A DNA stretch of 64,000 nt from Myxococcales bacterium (GTDB taxonomy: Bacteria; Myxococcota_A; Polyangia; Polyangiales; Ga0077539). Location: the NCBI GenBank assembly GCA_016793325.1, contig JAEUKI010000016.1, positions 1 to 64,000 on the forward strand, given 5' to 3'. The position numbers and the translations under genes are program-made. The notes below the pieces were generated by a model. It saw only the letters and a program-made list of their open reading frames with translations. It ran no database searches and was not told where the DNA came from. Shown piece by piece: positions 52,549 to 61,056 of this stretch; position 1 is the stretch's first letter, and each line of letters opens with the position of its first letter.

Positions 52549-53673
52549 TCACCCCCCGTCGCCCGCTCCCGCGTCGCCGCTGTCCAACGTCCACCCGATC
52601 TGCGCGGCCCAATCGCGCATGTACCGGCGGCCCGCGTTGGACAACCTGCGCTCGGCCATGAGCTCGATCAGCGATCGTCGCGCGGCCTCGCGGTCCTCGG
52701 GGCTCGCGGTCGCGCTCGAGAGCCGCAGGATCGCCGCGACCCGCGTCGCGAGGTCTCGACCCGTGAGCGATCGGCGCGCGCGTTCGAGGCCCGAGGCGCG
52801 CCACTGCTCGAGCGTCTCGTTTTTGTGTGCCTGATACCAACGCACCCAGTTGACGTACGCGGCCGACGCGAAGCTGTCGGATTGCTCGAGGTCCAGCGTT
52901 CCCTGTTGCCAGGGCGGCAGCGGCGTGAGGTCCCACCCGCTCACGCGACCGAGCGGCTCGATCCAACGAACGTATCCCTCGGCAGACCACTCGCTGTTGC
53001 GACAGCGCGCATAGTGGCTCAGCGCCGCGAGCGTGTACGGAATCACTTCGGCCGCATCGAAGCTGCCGAACACGGGCACCAGCGTCTCTGCCGCGTCGAT
53101 GTACGAAGCGGACGCTCGATGAACCTCTCGCATTCCGCCGTAGCGAATCGAGACCCGCATCGCCTCGCGCTCTTGTGTCGTCAGTTGATGGCGCTCTTCG
53201 TCGTACACGAACTGTCCGATCGCGTGCATCGCCGCGAGCCCGCCGCGCCGAAGCAGCGTCGCCGCCGCGCGACAGTCTTGGGGGCCGACGTGCTCGACCC
53301 GATACGCCTCGAAGCACCGCATCGCCTGCGCCACCACGAGCCGATAGCGAGCCACCTCCGCCCGCAGCTCCGGGGGAACAACCGGCAGCGCCACGCGCCC
53401 CGGGCTCCCGCGATCGTTGACGCAGAGGAGCTCCTGCGATGGCTCGCGCCGCGCGTCGGGTTGCACCTCGGGCAGCGCCATCACCGGGAGCTCGTCCCCG
53501 TCCGCGCGCGCATCCAGAGGACCGCCGTCGCTCGCGTCCGTGGCGCTCACGACGTCCGCGACCTGCACGGACGCGTCTCGTTGCGCGCGCGGCGGCTCGG
53601 GCGCGACCGTCGGCGTGCGACGACACGCGAGCAAACCCGCTGCGAACACCGTGGCGATCAGCGCGCGTCGCAT
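52549..53673 (-). CDS. Lipoprotein of unknown function
   Basis: A 374-residue predicted lipoprotein (MRRALIATVFAAGLLAC with the Cys at 17). A disordered Asp/Ala-rich linker runs to about residue 60, then a helical domain with several conserved-looking Trp/Tyr (YVRWIEPLGRVSGWDLTPLPPWQQG, YVNWVRWYQAH). No family is recognised. The start overlaps the end of the multiheme cytochrome gene by 16 bp, so the two are in one transcription unit. It may be an envelope partner of the cytochrome. Confidence 0.7.
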   Translation of the reverse strand: MRRALIATVFAAGLLACRRTPTVAPEPPRAQRDASVQVADVVSATDASDGGPLDARADGDELPVMALPEVQPDARREPSQELLCVNDRGSPGRVALPVVPPELRAEVARYRLVVAQAMRCFEAYRVEHVGPQDCRAAATLLRRGGLAAMHAIGQFVYDEERHQLTTQEREAMRVSIRYGGMREVHRASASYIDAAETLVPVFGSFDAAEVIPYTLAALSHYARCRNSEWSAEGYVRWIEPLGRVSGWDLTPLPPWQQGTLDLEQSDSFASAAYVNWVRWYQAHKNETLEQWRASGLERARRSLTGRDLATRVAAILRLSSATASPEDREAARRSLIELMAERRLSNAGRRYMRDWAAQIGWTLDSGDAGAGDGG

Positions 53674-54770
53674 GGAAGCGCCTCTCCTTCTTCCAGAACC
53701 GTCATGATTTCGTGTGTCCTCAATCCCTGTCGCTGCGCGACCTCGGGGCTCGTGCGCCAGTGCTCGAGGCGCCACCTCGGACGCCGCTCGCCCGCGATCG
53801 GTAGCTCCAACGACACCTCGTCTTCCGACTCTGGTCCCGGCGGCGCCAAGCGCGCGTCGAGCCGCTCTGCGCGCGAGAAGAACGTCTCGCCCCGGGGGTC
53901 TACTTCCATCCGTCGCTCGAAGCGCCGAACAAACACGCGATCCCGCTCGATCGCCTGGGCGTTTGCGACGACCAGCCGCAGTTGCCTGTGCAAATCTCCC
54001 GTCGGAACCGCGTGGCCCACCTCGTCGCTCGCGCCGATCGTCGCGCGCACGCGCCACGCGGCGCCGACGCGACACGCGCGTACGGTCACCAGCACCGAGC
54101 GCCGCACGAAGTCACGCTGCTCGACGCCGCGCGTCGCGTGCGAGCCCGAGGGCATGTGGCACTGCGCGCAGCTTCGCGCCTCGCCCGTGGTCGCGCGGAG
54201 GTGTCGCGAGGCGCGCTCCCACTCGTGAACGGTGTCTTGCATGGGCGTCGCGCTGCGCCAGAGCGGACGATGGGCGCCGCGATCGACCACGAAATCAAAC
54301 TGATGACACCCGCCGCACAGCGCACGCGAAGCGCCCGGGCCTCGATGCTCGTCGCGCGTCGCTCGAACGGCGCGCGGCGACGCGAGGTGCGCGCGAGACT
54401 CCGCGTGGCACGAGACGCACGAGACGCCTTCGGAGCGGGCGAGCGCGTCGGGCTCGCGCGAAGGATCGCCGAGCGGCGCGTGACATCCGCGGCAGAACTC
54501 CATGGGCTCTTCGCGGTAGGCGGCGAGGAAGATGGGATCGTTCCACGAGCGGGCGTGGAGCGAGCGGCGCCAGTCGCGAACCTGCGCCTCGTGACAGGGC
54601 GAACACTGGGCGGCGTGCAGGCGGTCGTCGGAGGCGCGAGCGCGAGAATGGGCCGATTGTGTCCTGGCGTCTTGATTGTATGGGCCGAGACGTCCGCGCA
54701 CGACGGACACGCCGGCCTCCGCGAGCCACGCGAGCGAGAGCGCCACGACGAGCGGCCGACGCAGGCTCAC
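53658..54770 (-). CDS. Pentaheme-type c cytochrome (c554-like)
   Basis: A 370-residue exported protein with a hydrophobic N-terminus (residues ~7-25). Five CxxCH heme-attachment motifs occur: CSPCH, CRGCH, CVSCH, CGGCH and CAQCH, all within the first ~200 residues, as in cytochrome c554-type multiheme proteins. The C-terminal 150 residues are a beta-rich domain with few Cys. The GTG start at 54770 overlaps the stop of the GtrA-type gene by four bases. It probably transfers electrons in the periplasm, but the partner is unknown. Confidence 0.85.
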   Translation of the reverse strand: MSLRRPLVVALSLAWLAEAGVSVVRGRLGPYNQDARTQSAHSRARASDDRLHAAQCSPCHEAQVRDWRRSLHARSWNDPIFLAAYREEPMEFCRGCHAPLGDPSREPDALARSEGVSCVSCHAESRAHLASPRAVRATRDEHRGPGASRALCGGCHQFDFVVDRGAHRPLWRSATPMQDTVHEWERASRHLRATTGEARSCAQCHMPSGSHATRGVEQRDFVRRSVLVTVRACRVGAAWRVRATIGASDEVGHAVPTGDLHRQLRLVVANAQAIERDRVFVRRFERRMEVDPRGETFFSRAERLDARLAPPGPESEDEVSLELPIAGERRPRWRLEHWRTSPEVAQRQGLRTHEIMTVLEEGEALPCDAR

Positions 54771-55276
54771 GCGCGCCCTTCGCGTCGCCTCGTCTCTTCG
54801 TCCTTCAGCAGCCGAAAGATCACGAGGCGCCGCACGGGGTAACTGTAGAGAGCGAACACCAAGAACGTCCCCAAGAACGTCACGATCTCTGGCGGAACAA
54901 TGGTGATCCACTTCACGAGATACCGGAAGATCACGATGTTCGCGAGGTACGCGCCGAGCTCGTACGTGAAGAACAGCCGCGCGTGGCGCTTCACGTCGCC
55001 CGCCGTCGCTCGAAATGTGAACACGCGATTGCCCACGAACTGCACGAGCGCGCCCGTCGCCAGCGCTGGCGCCCTCGCCCACTCGGGGCTCACGTGCAGC
55101 ACGCGGTGCACAATCGTGAACATCACGAGGTCGCTGCCCGTCGCGCACGCGCCTACGACGAGCGCACGAACGAAGCGCGCGGCCCTCGTCGTCACAGGGT
55201 CGTCCGACAACGGAACGTACGTCGACGCGTCCTTCGACGGCTCGGACGCGACGACGGACTCAGCGTCGGGGCTCAT
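54767..55276 (-). CDS. GtrA-family membrane protein
   Basis: A 169-residue protein with a soluble N-terminal tail (~30 residues) and four membrane helices. VRALVVGACATGSDLVMFTIVH, ALVQFVGNRVFTF and YELGAYLANIVIF match the GtrA family, whose members help move lipid-linked sugars across the membrane or are associated with glycosylation. It is cotranslated with the multiheme cytochrome gene (4-bp overlap). The combination is unusual, and no glycosyltransferase is adjacent. Confidence 0.85.
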   Translation of the reverse strand: MSPDAESVVASEPSKDASTYVPLSDDPVTTRAARFVRALVVGACATGSDLVMFTIVHRVLHVSPEWARAPALATGALVQFVGNRVFTFRATAGDVKRHARLFFTYELGAYLANIVIFRYLVKWITIVPPEIVTFLGTFLVFALYSYPVRRLVIFRLLKDEETRRREGRA

Positions 55277-55354
55277 TCGCTCGCTCCATTCGAGGGCCCG
55301 GACGCTCGCAATCGACTCGCCGGCGTCGCAAGGCGCTAGAGGTTGGCACGGACG

Positions 55355-56491
55355 TCACTTCTTCGAAAAGACAAGAACGCGCGCGCGGGACTCGGCGCTT
55401 CCCGACGCGACGATCGCCGCAGCCGCACACGCGCGATCCGTCGGAGCGCTGTCCACGTCCGTCGCGAGCGCGACGAGCGCCCGCTCGTCCGCGGGAGCCA
55501 CGCGATACCCGTCCCCGAGCAGCAGCGCCTTGCTCGCCTCCATCCGCGCGGGCCCTTCGCCCGACGGCAACGCGTTGATCGCGGCCTCGATCAGCGCGCG
55601 GTGCTTCGCGCGCAGCTCTGCGGTCGCGAGGGCCCAGTCGATCACCGCGTGACCGAGGCGCACGACGTCCGTATAGACCTCGTCGGAGATCGCGATCGTC
55701 CCTGAATACGCACGGATTTCTGCGACGATCGGCCGTTCGCCGTGGCGTGCGAAGAGGGTCGCGCCGTAGTTGTTGTACTCGACGCGCTCGATCGACTCGA
55801 TCGCGAGCGGCAACGCGTGCGCTCGCTCGGGCAACACGAGCTCGCTGCGCGAGGCCTTTACAACGACGAACCCGAGCAGCCACCGAACCGCGACGATCGA
55901 GAGCCACACGACCACCACCAACGTCGCGAAGGACGAAAACTGCGGCGCCGAGCTCGACGACAGCAGCAGCAAGAAGAACGTCACGACGACCGACGGAACG
56001 AACCACCCGATCAGTCCCCCCAACAGCCCCGTGGTCGACAACGCCACCGCGCCGTCGCGCATCCACGGAGGACTCGAGGGAAGAAACAACCTCGCCGACA
56101 TCTCTCCCTGACGCGGCCCGATCGAGAGCACATCGAGGAGCGCGTACGCGTCCTCACGCTCTACGGATGCGACGATCCACTGTTTCGACTGGAGCTCGAG
56201 GATCAATTGAGGCTCGTAGCGCGCGTAGCCTTCGCCGCCGGACTCGAGCATCGGGAGGTCGATCGGCTCGTACGCGAAGCCAGGCGCGAACCAACCGCGC
56301 GCCACCGACGCGCGCTCGAACCGCTGCGATTCGCGCCCGTCGCTGTCGAAGAGCGCGAGGTGCGATGGCGTGAGCACGAGCGTTCCGCGCTGATGTTTCT
56401 TGCGCGAAGCCCCGTAGCCCGAACGAGCTCGCTCGACGCCGAGCTGCGCGCACGCGAGCTCGAGGCTCTTGTCTTCGTCGGTCGTCGCCAC
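55355..56491 (-). CDS. Two-helix membrane protein, unrecognised
   Basis: A 378-residue protein. The N-terminal part (residues ~35-130) looks like a PH-like domain (GTLVLTPSHLALFDSDG). Two membrane helices follow (residues ~145-175 and ~185-210). After these comes a second similar beta-rich segment (VVKASRSELVLPERAHALPLAIESIERVEY) and a helical tail. No family is recognised. It has its own promoter region relative to the plus-strand radical SAM fusion gene and lies 78 bp upstream of the GtrA-type gene on the same strand. Confidence 0.6.
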   Translation of the reverse strand: MATTDEDKSLELACAQLGVERARSGYGASRKKHQRGTLVLTPSHLALFDSDGRESQRFERASVARGWFAPGFAYEPIDLPMLESGGEGYARYEPQLILELQSKQWIVASVEREDAYALLDVLSIGPRQGEMSARLFLPSSPPWMRDGAVALSTTGLLGGLIGWFVPSVVVTFFLLLLSSSSAPQFSSFATLVVVVWLSIVAVRWLLGFVVVKASRSELVLPERAHALPLAIESIERVEYNNYGATLFARHGERPIVAEIRAYSGTIAISDEVYTDVVRLGHAVIDWALATAELRAKHRALIEAAINALPSGEGPARMEASKALLLGDGYRVAPADERALVALATDVDSAPTDRACAAAAIVASGSAESRARVLVFSKK

Positions 56492-56574
56492 GGTTCAACG
56501 GGAATTTTCGCACGAATCGCTCACATACGGCGCTTGCATCGCGACCGCTTGCTTGCCAGCTTCACGCGATTGCG

Positions 56575-59520
56575 ATGACTGCCATGCGCGAACAAGAGAC
56601 TCACCGAAGCGTTGTCGAAGACCACCCCTACGCGAGCTTCATTCACAAGATCGAGAAGCCCGTGCGCTACCTCGGAGGAGAGCACGGCGCGGTGCGCAAG
56701 GATTGGTCGAGCGTGAAGGCGAAGGTCGCGTTGGCCTTTCCTGACCTCTACGACATCGGGATGAGCCACTTGGGGTTCAAGATTCTCTACGGGATCTTGA
56801 ACGAGCACCCCTCGACGCTCGCCGAGCGCGCGTACGCCCCGTGGAGCGACATGGAGCAAGAGCTCCGCGCCCGCTCGTTGCCGCTCGTGTCGCTCGAGTC
56901 CGCGCGGGCGCTGTGCGACTTCGACGTCGTGGGCTTCTCGCTGCAGTTCGAGCTCACGTACACCAACGTTCTCTTGATGCTCGATCTCGGGCGCATCCCG
57001 CTGCGCAGCGAAGATCGCGACGACACACACCCGCTCGTGATCGCGGGCGGGCCCACGGCCACGCACCCCGAGCCGCTCTCGCCCTTCATCGACGCGTTTG
57101 TCATCGGTGATGGCGAGCGCTTGTCCGTCGAGCTCCCGCTCTTGTGGACCACCCTTCGCGCCGCGGGAATGCCCCGCCGCGAGCGCCTCGTCGAGCTCGC
57201 CAAGATCGAAGGCGTCTATGTCCCATCGCTCTACGAGCGCGAGCTGTGTCCCGAGTCGGGGCTCCAGTACGTCTCCAAGCCGACGGTGCCGGGCGTTCCC
57301 GCGCGGGTGCAGCGCGCGTTCGTGGGGGATTTGTCGCAGTATCCGTTTCCGAGCTCGGGGCCCGTCGCGGCCACCGAGACCGTGTTCGACCGCATCTCTG
57401 TCGAGATCGCCCGCGGCTGCACAGAGGGATGCCGCTTCTGCCAAGCGGGGATGATCTATCGCCCCGTGCGCGAGCGCGACCCGCAAGAGGTCATCGAGAC
57501 CATCGTCCGCGCGGTGAAGAGCGGCGGCTACGACGAAGCCTCGCTCACGTGCCTCTCGACCGCGGATTACTCGGCCATCAAGCCGCTGATCAAGACGGTG
57601 ATGGACCGACTCGAGGGCGACAAAGTGTCCCTCTCGGTGAGCTCGCTCCGCGCGTACGGACTCGATGAAGAGCTGCTCGACGAGCTCCAGCGCGTGCGCG
57701 CCACAGGGCTGACGTTCGCGCCCGAAGCAGGGACGCAGCGCATGCGCGACGTCGTCAACAAGAACGTCACCGAAGAGCAGCTCATGCAGACGGCCGAGCG
57801 CGTGTTCTCGCGCGGCTGGAGCAAGATGAAGCTCTACTTCATGATCGGCCTGCCCACGGAGACCGACGAGGACGTCCTCGGGATCATCGAGACCGGGCAA
57901 AAAGCCCGCGACGTGGGCCGCAAGGTGCAGAAGGGCAAGGGGCCGTCGGTGACGGTGAGCGTGTCGACACACGTTCCCAAGCCGCACACACCTTTTCAAT
58001 GGTGCGCGATGGACGGGCTCGACGAGATCCTCCGCAAGCAAGCGCTCTTGAAGGACCGCGTGAAGAGCACCTGGGTCGATTTGCGCATGCACGCGAGCAA
58101 GGGATCGACCATCGAGGGAGTTCTGGCGCGCGGCGACGCGCGGCTCGGCCCCGTGCTCGAGTGGGTCTATCTCCAGGGGGCGCGCTTCGACTCGTGGGAA
58201 GAGCGATTGCGCTACGACCTGTGGACGCAGGCGTTCGAGCGCTTCGAGGTCGACTCGCGCAAGTACTTGGGGACGCTCCCCGTGCGCGCGAAGCTCCCGT
58301 GGGACCACATCGACGTGGGCCTCGAAGACGGCTTTCTCTTGCGCGAGTACCGAAAGGCCCTCGCGTCGCGGCTGTCTCCCCCGTGTGGAAAAGCCGCGGG
58401 AATGTTCGTTCACCACACGAACATCGAGGAGGCCGAGGCCGACAAGCGAAAGCTCGTCTGCTACGACTGCGGCGTCGCGTGCGACCTCACGGAGATGCGC
58501 GAAGAGCGCATCGTGTTCCTCGATCGCTTGGGCGCGAAGCAGCCCCGTAAGCGCCCCGAGCCACAAGCGCCCACGAATTCAAACGAAGGGACCGTCGGCG
58601 ACGCCCCCGCGGAGCCCGCGCTCGTCGAGCCGCGCAACAAGCGACAGCCGAAGCACAAGTTTACGCAGGGCGAGGCGCGCAGGGTGCGGCTGTCCTTCGA
58701 GCGCCTGGGGCGCGCGGCGTTTCAGGGGCACTTGGATCTCGTGAGGGTCGTTCCGCGCGTGTTTCGTAGGGCCGAGGTCGAGCTCTACTACTCGCAGGGA
58801 TTTCACCCGAAGCCCGACATGGTGTTCGGACCGGCGCTCGCGCTCGGGATCGCGACGCTCGACGAGTACGTGGACATCAAGCTCGCAGAAGACGTGGACA
58901 TGAGCACGCTCTGCGAGCGATTGCAGGGAGGGACGCCCGAGGGCGTTCACTTCACGGGCGCCGTGCTGCTCGGGCCCAACGACCCCGGGATCAACAAGCT
59001 CATCGAGCACGCGGAGTACGTCGCGGCGCTCTCGTGGACGGTGCTGCACGAGCGGGGAATCGCCGACGAAGCCGCGCTCGCGGCGCACGTCGCGCGCGCG
59101 ATGGAGCAGGGCCTCACCGCGACGCGTCCTGTCGAAAAGGGGCTCGGTCGCAAGATCGACGTGAGCTCGCACTTGGTCGAGCTCGTCGCCAACGACGGCG
59201 CCGAGGCGGTCGCGCGCGCAGGCTACGTGGGCTCGCTCGCGACGGTGCGCTTCGTGACGAAGGTCTCGCCCAACGGGACCTGCAAGCCGAGCGAAGTGCT
59301 GAGCGCCCTCTTCGGCGACAACGTCGAAGGCCGCTTCGTGCGCACCCACCTCGGAAAGCGCGAGGACGACGGAACGTGGCACGGGCTCATGGAGCTCGAG
59401 CGCTTTCGCCGCGAGCCGAGCAGCAAGCGCGCGAAGCACACGGGCGAAGAGAGCGTCGAGGGCGCCGAGGGTGTGGTGGCGATCGAGGGCGCCGAGCGCA
59501 GCGATGGCTCGTCCGCGTAG
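56575..59520 (+). CDS. B12-binding/radical SAM protein fused to DUF2344 (TIGR03960-TIGR03936 type)
   Basis: A 981-residue fusion. The N-terminal ~650 residues match the TIGR03960 family: a B12-binding-like domain (residues ~50-200; ALAFPDLYDIGMSHLG), then the radical SAM CxxxCxxC motif C282-TEG-C286-RF-C289 and a C-terminal [Fe-S]-like CYDCGVAC stretch. Residues ~690-920 match DUF2344 (TIGR03936; RLSFERLGRAAFQGHLDLVRVVPRVFRRA and YYSQGFHPKPDM). Fusion of these two neighbouring proteins is known in several phyla. The function is uncertain; a role linked to ribosomal or RNA modification has been discussed, so no precise claim is made. ATG 56575 or 56584 can start it. Confidence 0.88.
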   Translation: MTAMREQETHRSVVEDHPYASFIHKIEKPVRYLGGEHGAVRKDWSSVKAKVALAFPDLYDIGMSHLGFKILYGILNEHPSTLAERAYAPWSDMEQELRARSLPLVSLESARALCDFDVVGFSLQFELTYTNVLLMLDLGRIPLRSEDRDDTHPLVIAGGPTATHPEPLSPFIDAFVIGDGERLSVELPLLWTTLRAAGMPRRERLVELAKIEGVYVPSLYERELCPESGLQYVSKPTVPGVPARVQRAFVGDLSQYPFPSSGPVAATETVFDRISVEIARGCTEGCRFCQAGMIYRPVRERDPQEVIETIVRAVKSGGYDEASLTCLSTADYSAIKPLIKTVMDRLEGDKVSLSVSSLRAYGLDEELLDELQRVRATGLTFAPEAGTQRMRDVVNKNVTEEQLMQTAERVFSRGWSKMKLYFMIGLPTETDEDVLGIIETGQKARDVGRKVQKGKGPSVTVSVSTHVPKPHTPFQWCAMDGLDEILRKQALLKDRVKSTWVDLRMHASKGSTIEGVLARGDARLGPVLEWVYLQGARFDSWEERLRYDLWTQAFERFEVDSRKYLGTLPVRAKLPWDHIDVGLEDGFLLREYRKALASRLSPPCGKAAGMFVHHTNIEEAEADKRKLVCYDCGVACDLTEMREERIVFLDRLGAKQPRKRPEPQAPTNSNEGTVGDAPAEPALVEPRNKRQPKHKFTQGEARRVRLSFERLGRAAFQGHLDLVRVVPRVFRRAEVELYYSQGFHPKPDMVFGPALALGIATLDEYVDIKLAEDVDMSTLCERLQGGTPEGVHFTGAVLLGPNDPGINKLIEHAEYVAALSWTVLHERGIADEAALAAHVARAMEQGLTATRPVEKGLGRKIDVSSHLVELVANDGAEAVARAGYVGSLATVRFVTKVSPNGTCKPSEVLSALFGDNVEGRFVRTHLGKREDDGTWHGLMELERFRREPSSKRAKHTGEESVEGAEGVVAIEGAERSDGSSA

Positions 59521-59662
59521 CTCGCCGTTACACGAGTAGGCAGACCCTTGCAGATGACCATCAGAACTATGATTCTCGATTGACGCTGCTCGACAGGGCG
59601 AGCAAGACTCGAGTTGCACTGCGGCGCGCTCCGTATTCGCGGAAAAACACGGAGCCGACGCA

Positions 59663-61051
59663 ATGGCACGAGTCATGCTGAGTCATCCTCGCGTGTCGCA
59701 CATACTTGTCCTCGACGACGATCGCGCGATCCGTCGGACTCTGGAGAAATTTCTTTCGGGCGAAGGCTATCGCGTGACCACGACGGCCGACGAACGCGAG
59801 GCCGTCGCCGCGGCGAGCGGGGTCGACGTCGTGCTGCTCGACCTCGGTCTCCCGACGGTGGACGGGCTCGACGTGCTCGAGCAGCTACGCAAGCTCGACG
59901 ACGCGCCCACGGTGATCGTGGTGACGGCGCGCGACGACATGGACTCGACCGTGAAGGCCATCCAACGCGGAGCGTGGGACTACGTCGTCAAGCCGCTCGA
60001 CGTCGGTCGTATGCGGCTCACGCTGCGGCGCGCGATCGAAGCGCGCGACGCGACGCGGGCCCTGCGAATGCTGGTCGAAGACGGGGCGCGAGACATCGAG
60101 GCCGGCGGGATCATCGGGCAGAGCCCCGCGATGCGCGAGCTCTACAAGAGCATCGGCGCGATCTCGCTCAACCGCGCCTCGGTGCTCATCCTCGGCGAGA
60201 GCGGAACGGGCAAGGAGCTCGTCGCGCGCGCGATTCACCGAGCCAGCGCCGAGCGCGAGCGCCCCTTCGTCGCGGTCAACTGCACCGCGTTCGCGAGGGA
60301 GCTGCTCGAGAGCGAGCTGTTCGGGCACGTGCGCGGAGCGTTTACCGGCGCGAACGCAGACCGCGCTGGGCGCTTCGAGCTCGCGGGCAACGGGACGCTC
60401 TTTCTCGACGAGATCGCAGAGATGCCTGTTGATTTGCAGGCCAAACTGCTGCGAGTCCTGCAGGAGCGCACCTTCGAACGCGTCGGCGACGCCCGGCCCC
60501 TTCGGGTCAACGCGAGGATCGTCGCGGCCACGCATCGAGACTTGCCTGCGATGATCGCGCGGGGAGCGTTTCGTCAGGACCTCTACTACCGGCTCAACGT
60601 CGTCGTGCTGCGGCTCGCTCCGCTGCGCGAGAGGCGCGAAGACATCGGGCTGCTGACGCGCGCGCTCCTCGCGCGGATCTCTCGCGAGATGCACAAGGAC
60701 GTGCGCGCGGTGAGCGAAGAGGCCCTGTCGTTGCTCGAGCGCTACGACTGGCCGGGCAACGTTCGTGAGCTCGAAAACGTGCTCACGCGCGCGGTGGTGC
60801 TCTCTCGCGGCCCCGTGCTGACCGCGGATCTGTTGCCCCTCGACGCCGCCGACGAGCGCGCGCCGAACGGCGAAGAGCCTCGCGCGGACGACGCCGTGCT
60901 CACGCTGCGCGAGCTCGAGCGCCGCCACATCGCGCACGTCCTCGAGCTCACCCAGTGGAACAAGCGTCGCGCTTGTTCGCTGCTCGACATCTCTCGCCCG
61001 ACGCTCGATCGCAAGATCGAGGACTTCTGCCTCGCGCGACAGGAGCGCTGA
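59663..61051 (+). CDS. NtrC-type sigma54-dependent response regulator
   Basis: A 462-residue activator. Receiver domain (residues ~12-125) with acidic pocket LDDD and phosphoacceptor Asp60. The AAA+ domain has Walker A GESGTGKE at residue ~178, and the sigma54-contacting GAFTGA loop at 225-230, so it should act with RpoN. The C-terminal Fis-type HTH (HIAHVLELTQWNKRRACSLLDISRPTLDRKI) binds enhancer DNA. It is followed after five bases by the kinase gene. ATG 59663 is preceded by GGAG at a good distance. The most likely targets are the sigma54-like promoter at 63150 and the MACPF-type gene. Confidence 0.93.
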   Translation: MARVMLSHPRVSHILVLDDDRAIRRTLEKFLSGEGYRVTTTADEREAVAAASGVDVVLLDLGLPTVDGLDVLEQLRKLDDAPTVIVVTARDDMDSTVKAIQRGAWDYVVKPLDVGRMRLTLRRAIEARDATRALRMLVEDGARDIEAGGIIGQSPAMRELYKSIGAISLNRASVLILGESGTGKELVARAIHRASAERERPFVAVNCTAFARELLESELFGHVRGAFTGANADRAGRFELAGNGTLFLDEIAEMPVDLQAKLLRVLQERTFERVGDARPLRVNARIVAATHRDLPAMIARGAFRQDLYYRLNVVVLRLAPLRERREDIGLLTRALLARISREMHKDVRAVSEEALSLLERYDWPGNVRELENVLTRAVVLSRGPVLTADLLPLDAADERAPNGEEPRADDAVLTLRELERRHIAHVLELTQWNKRRACSLLDISRPTLDRKIEDFCLARQER

Positions 61052-61056
61052 GGCCC

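Noticed and set aside
59664..59679. Sigma54-like match (TGGCACG...ATGCT) at the start of the response regulator gene
   Set aside because: It overlaps the well-supported ATG 59663 with its GGAG site; transcription from it would make a leaderless mRNA starting near GTG 59693. Probably a chance match, although autoregulation cannot be excluded.
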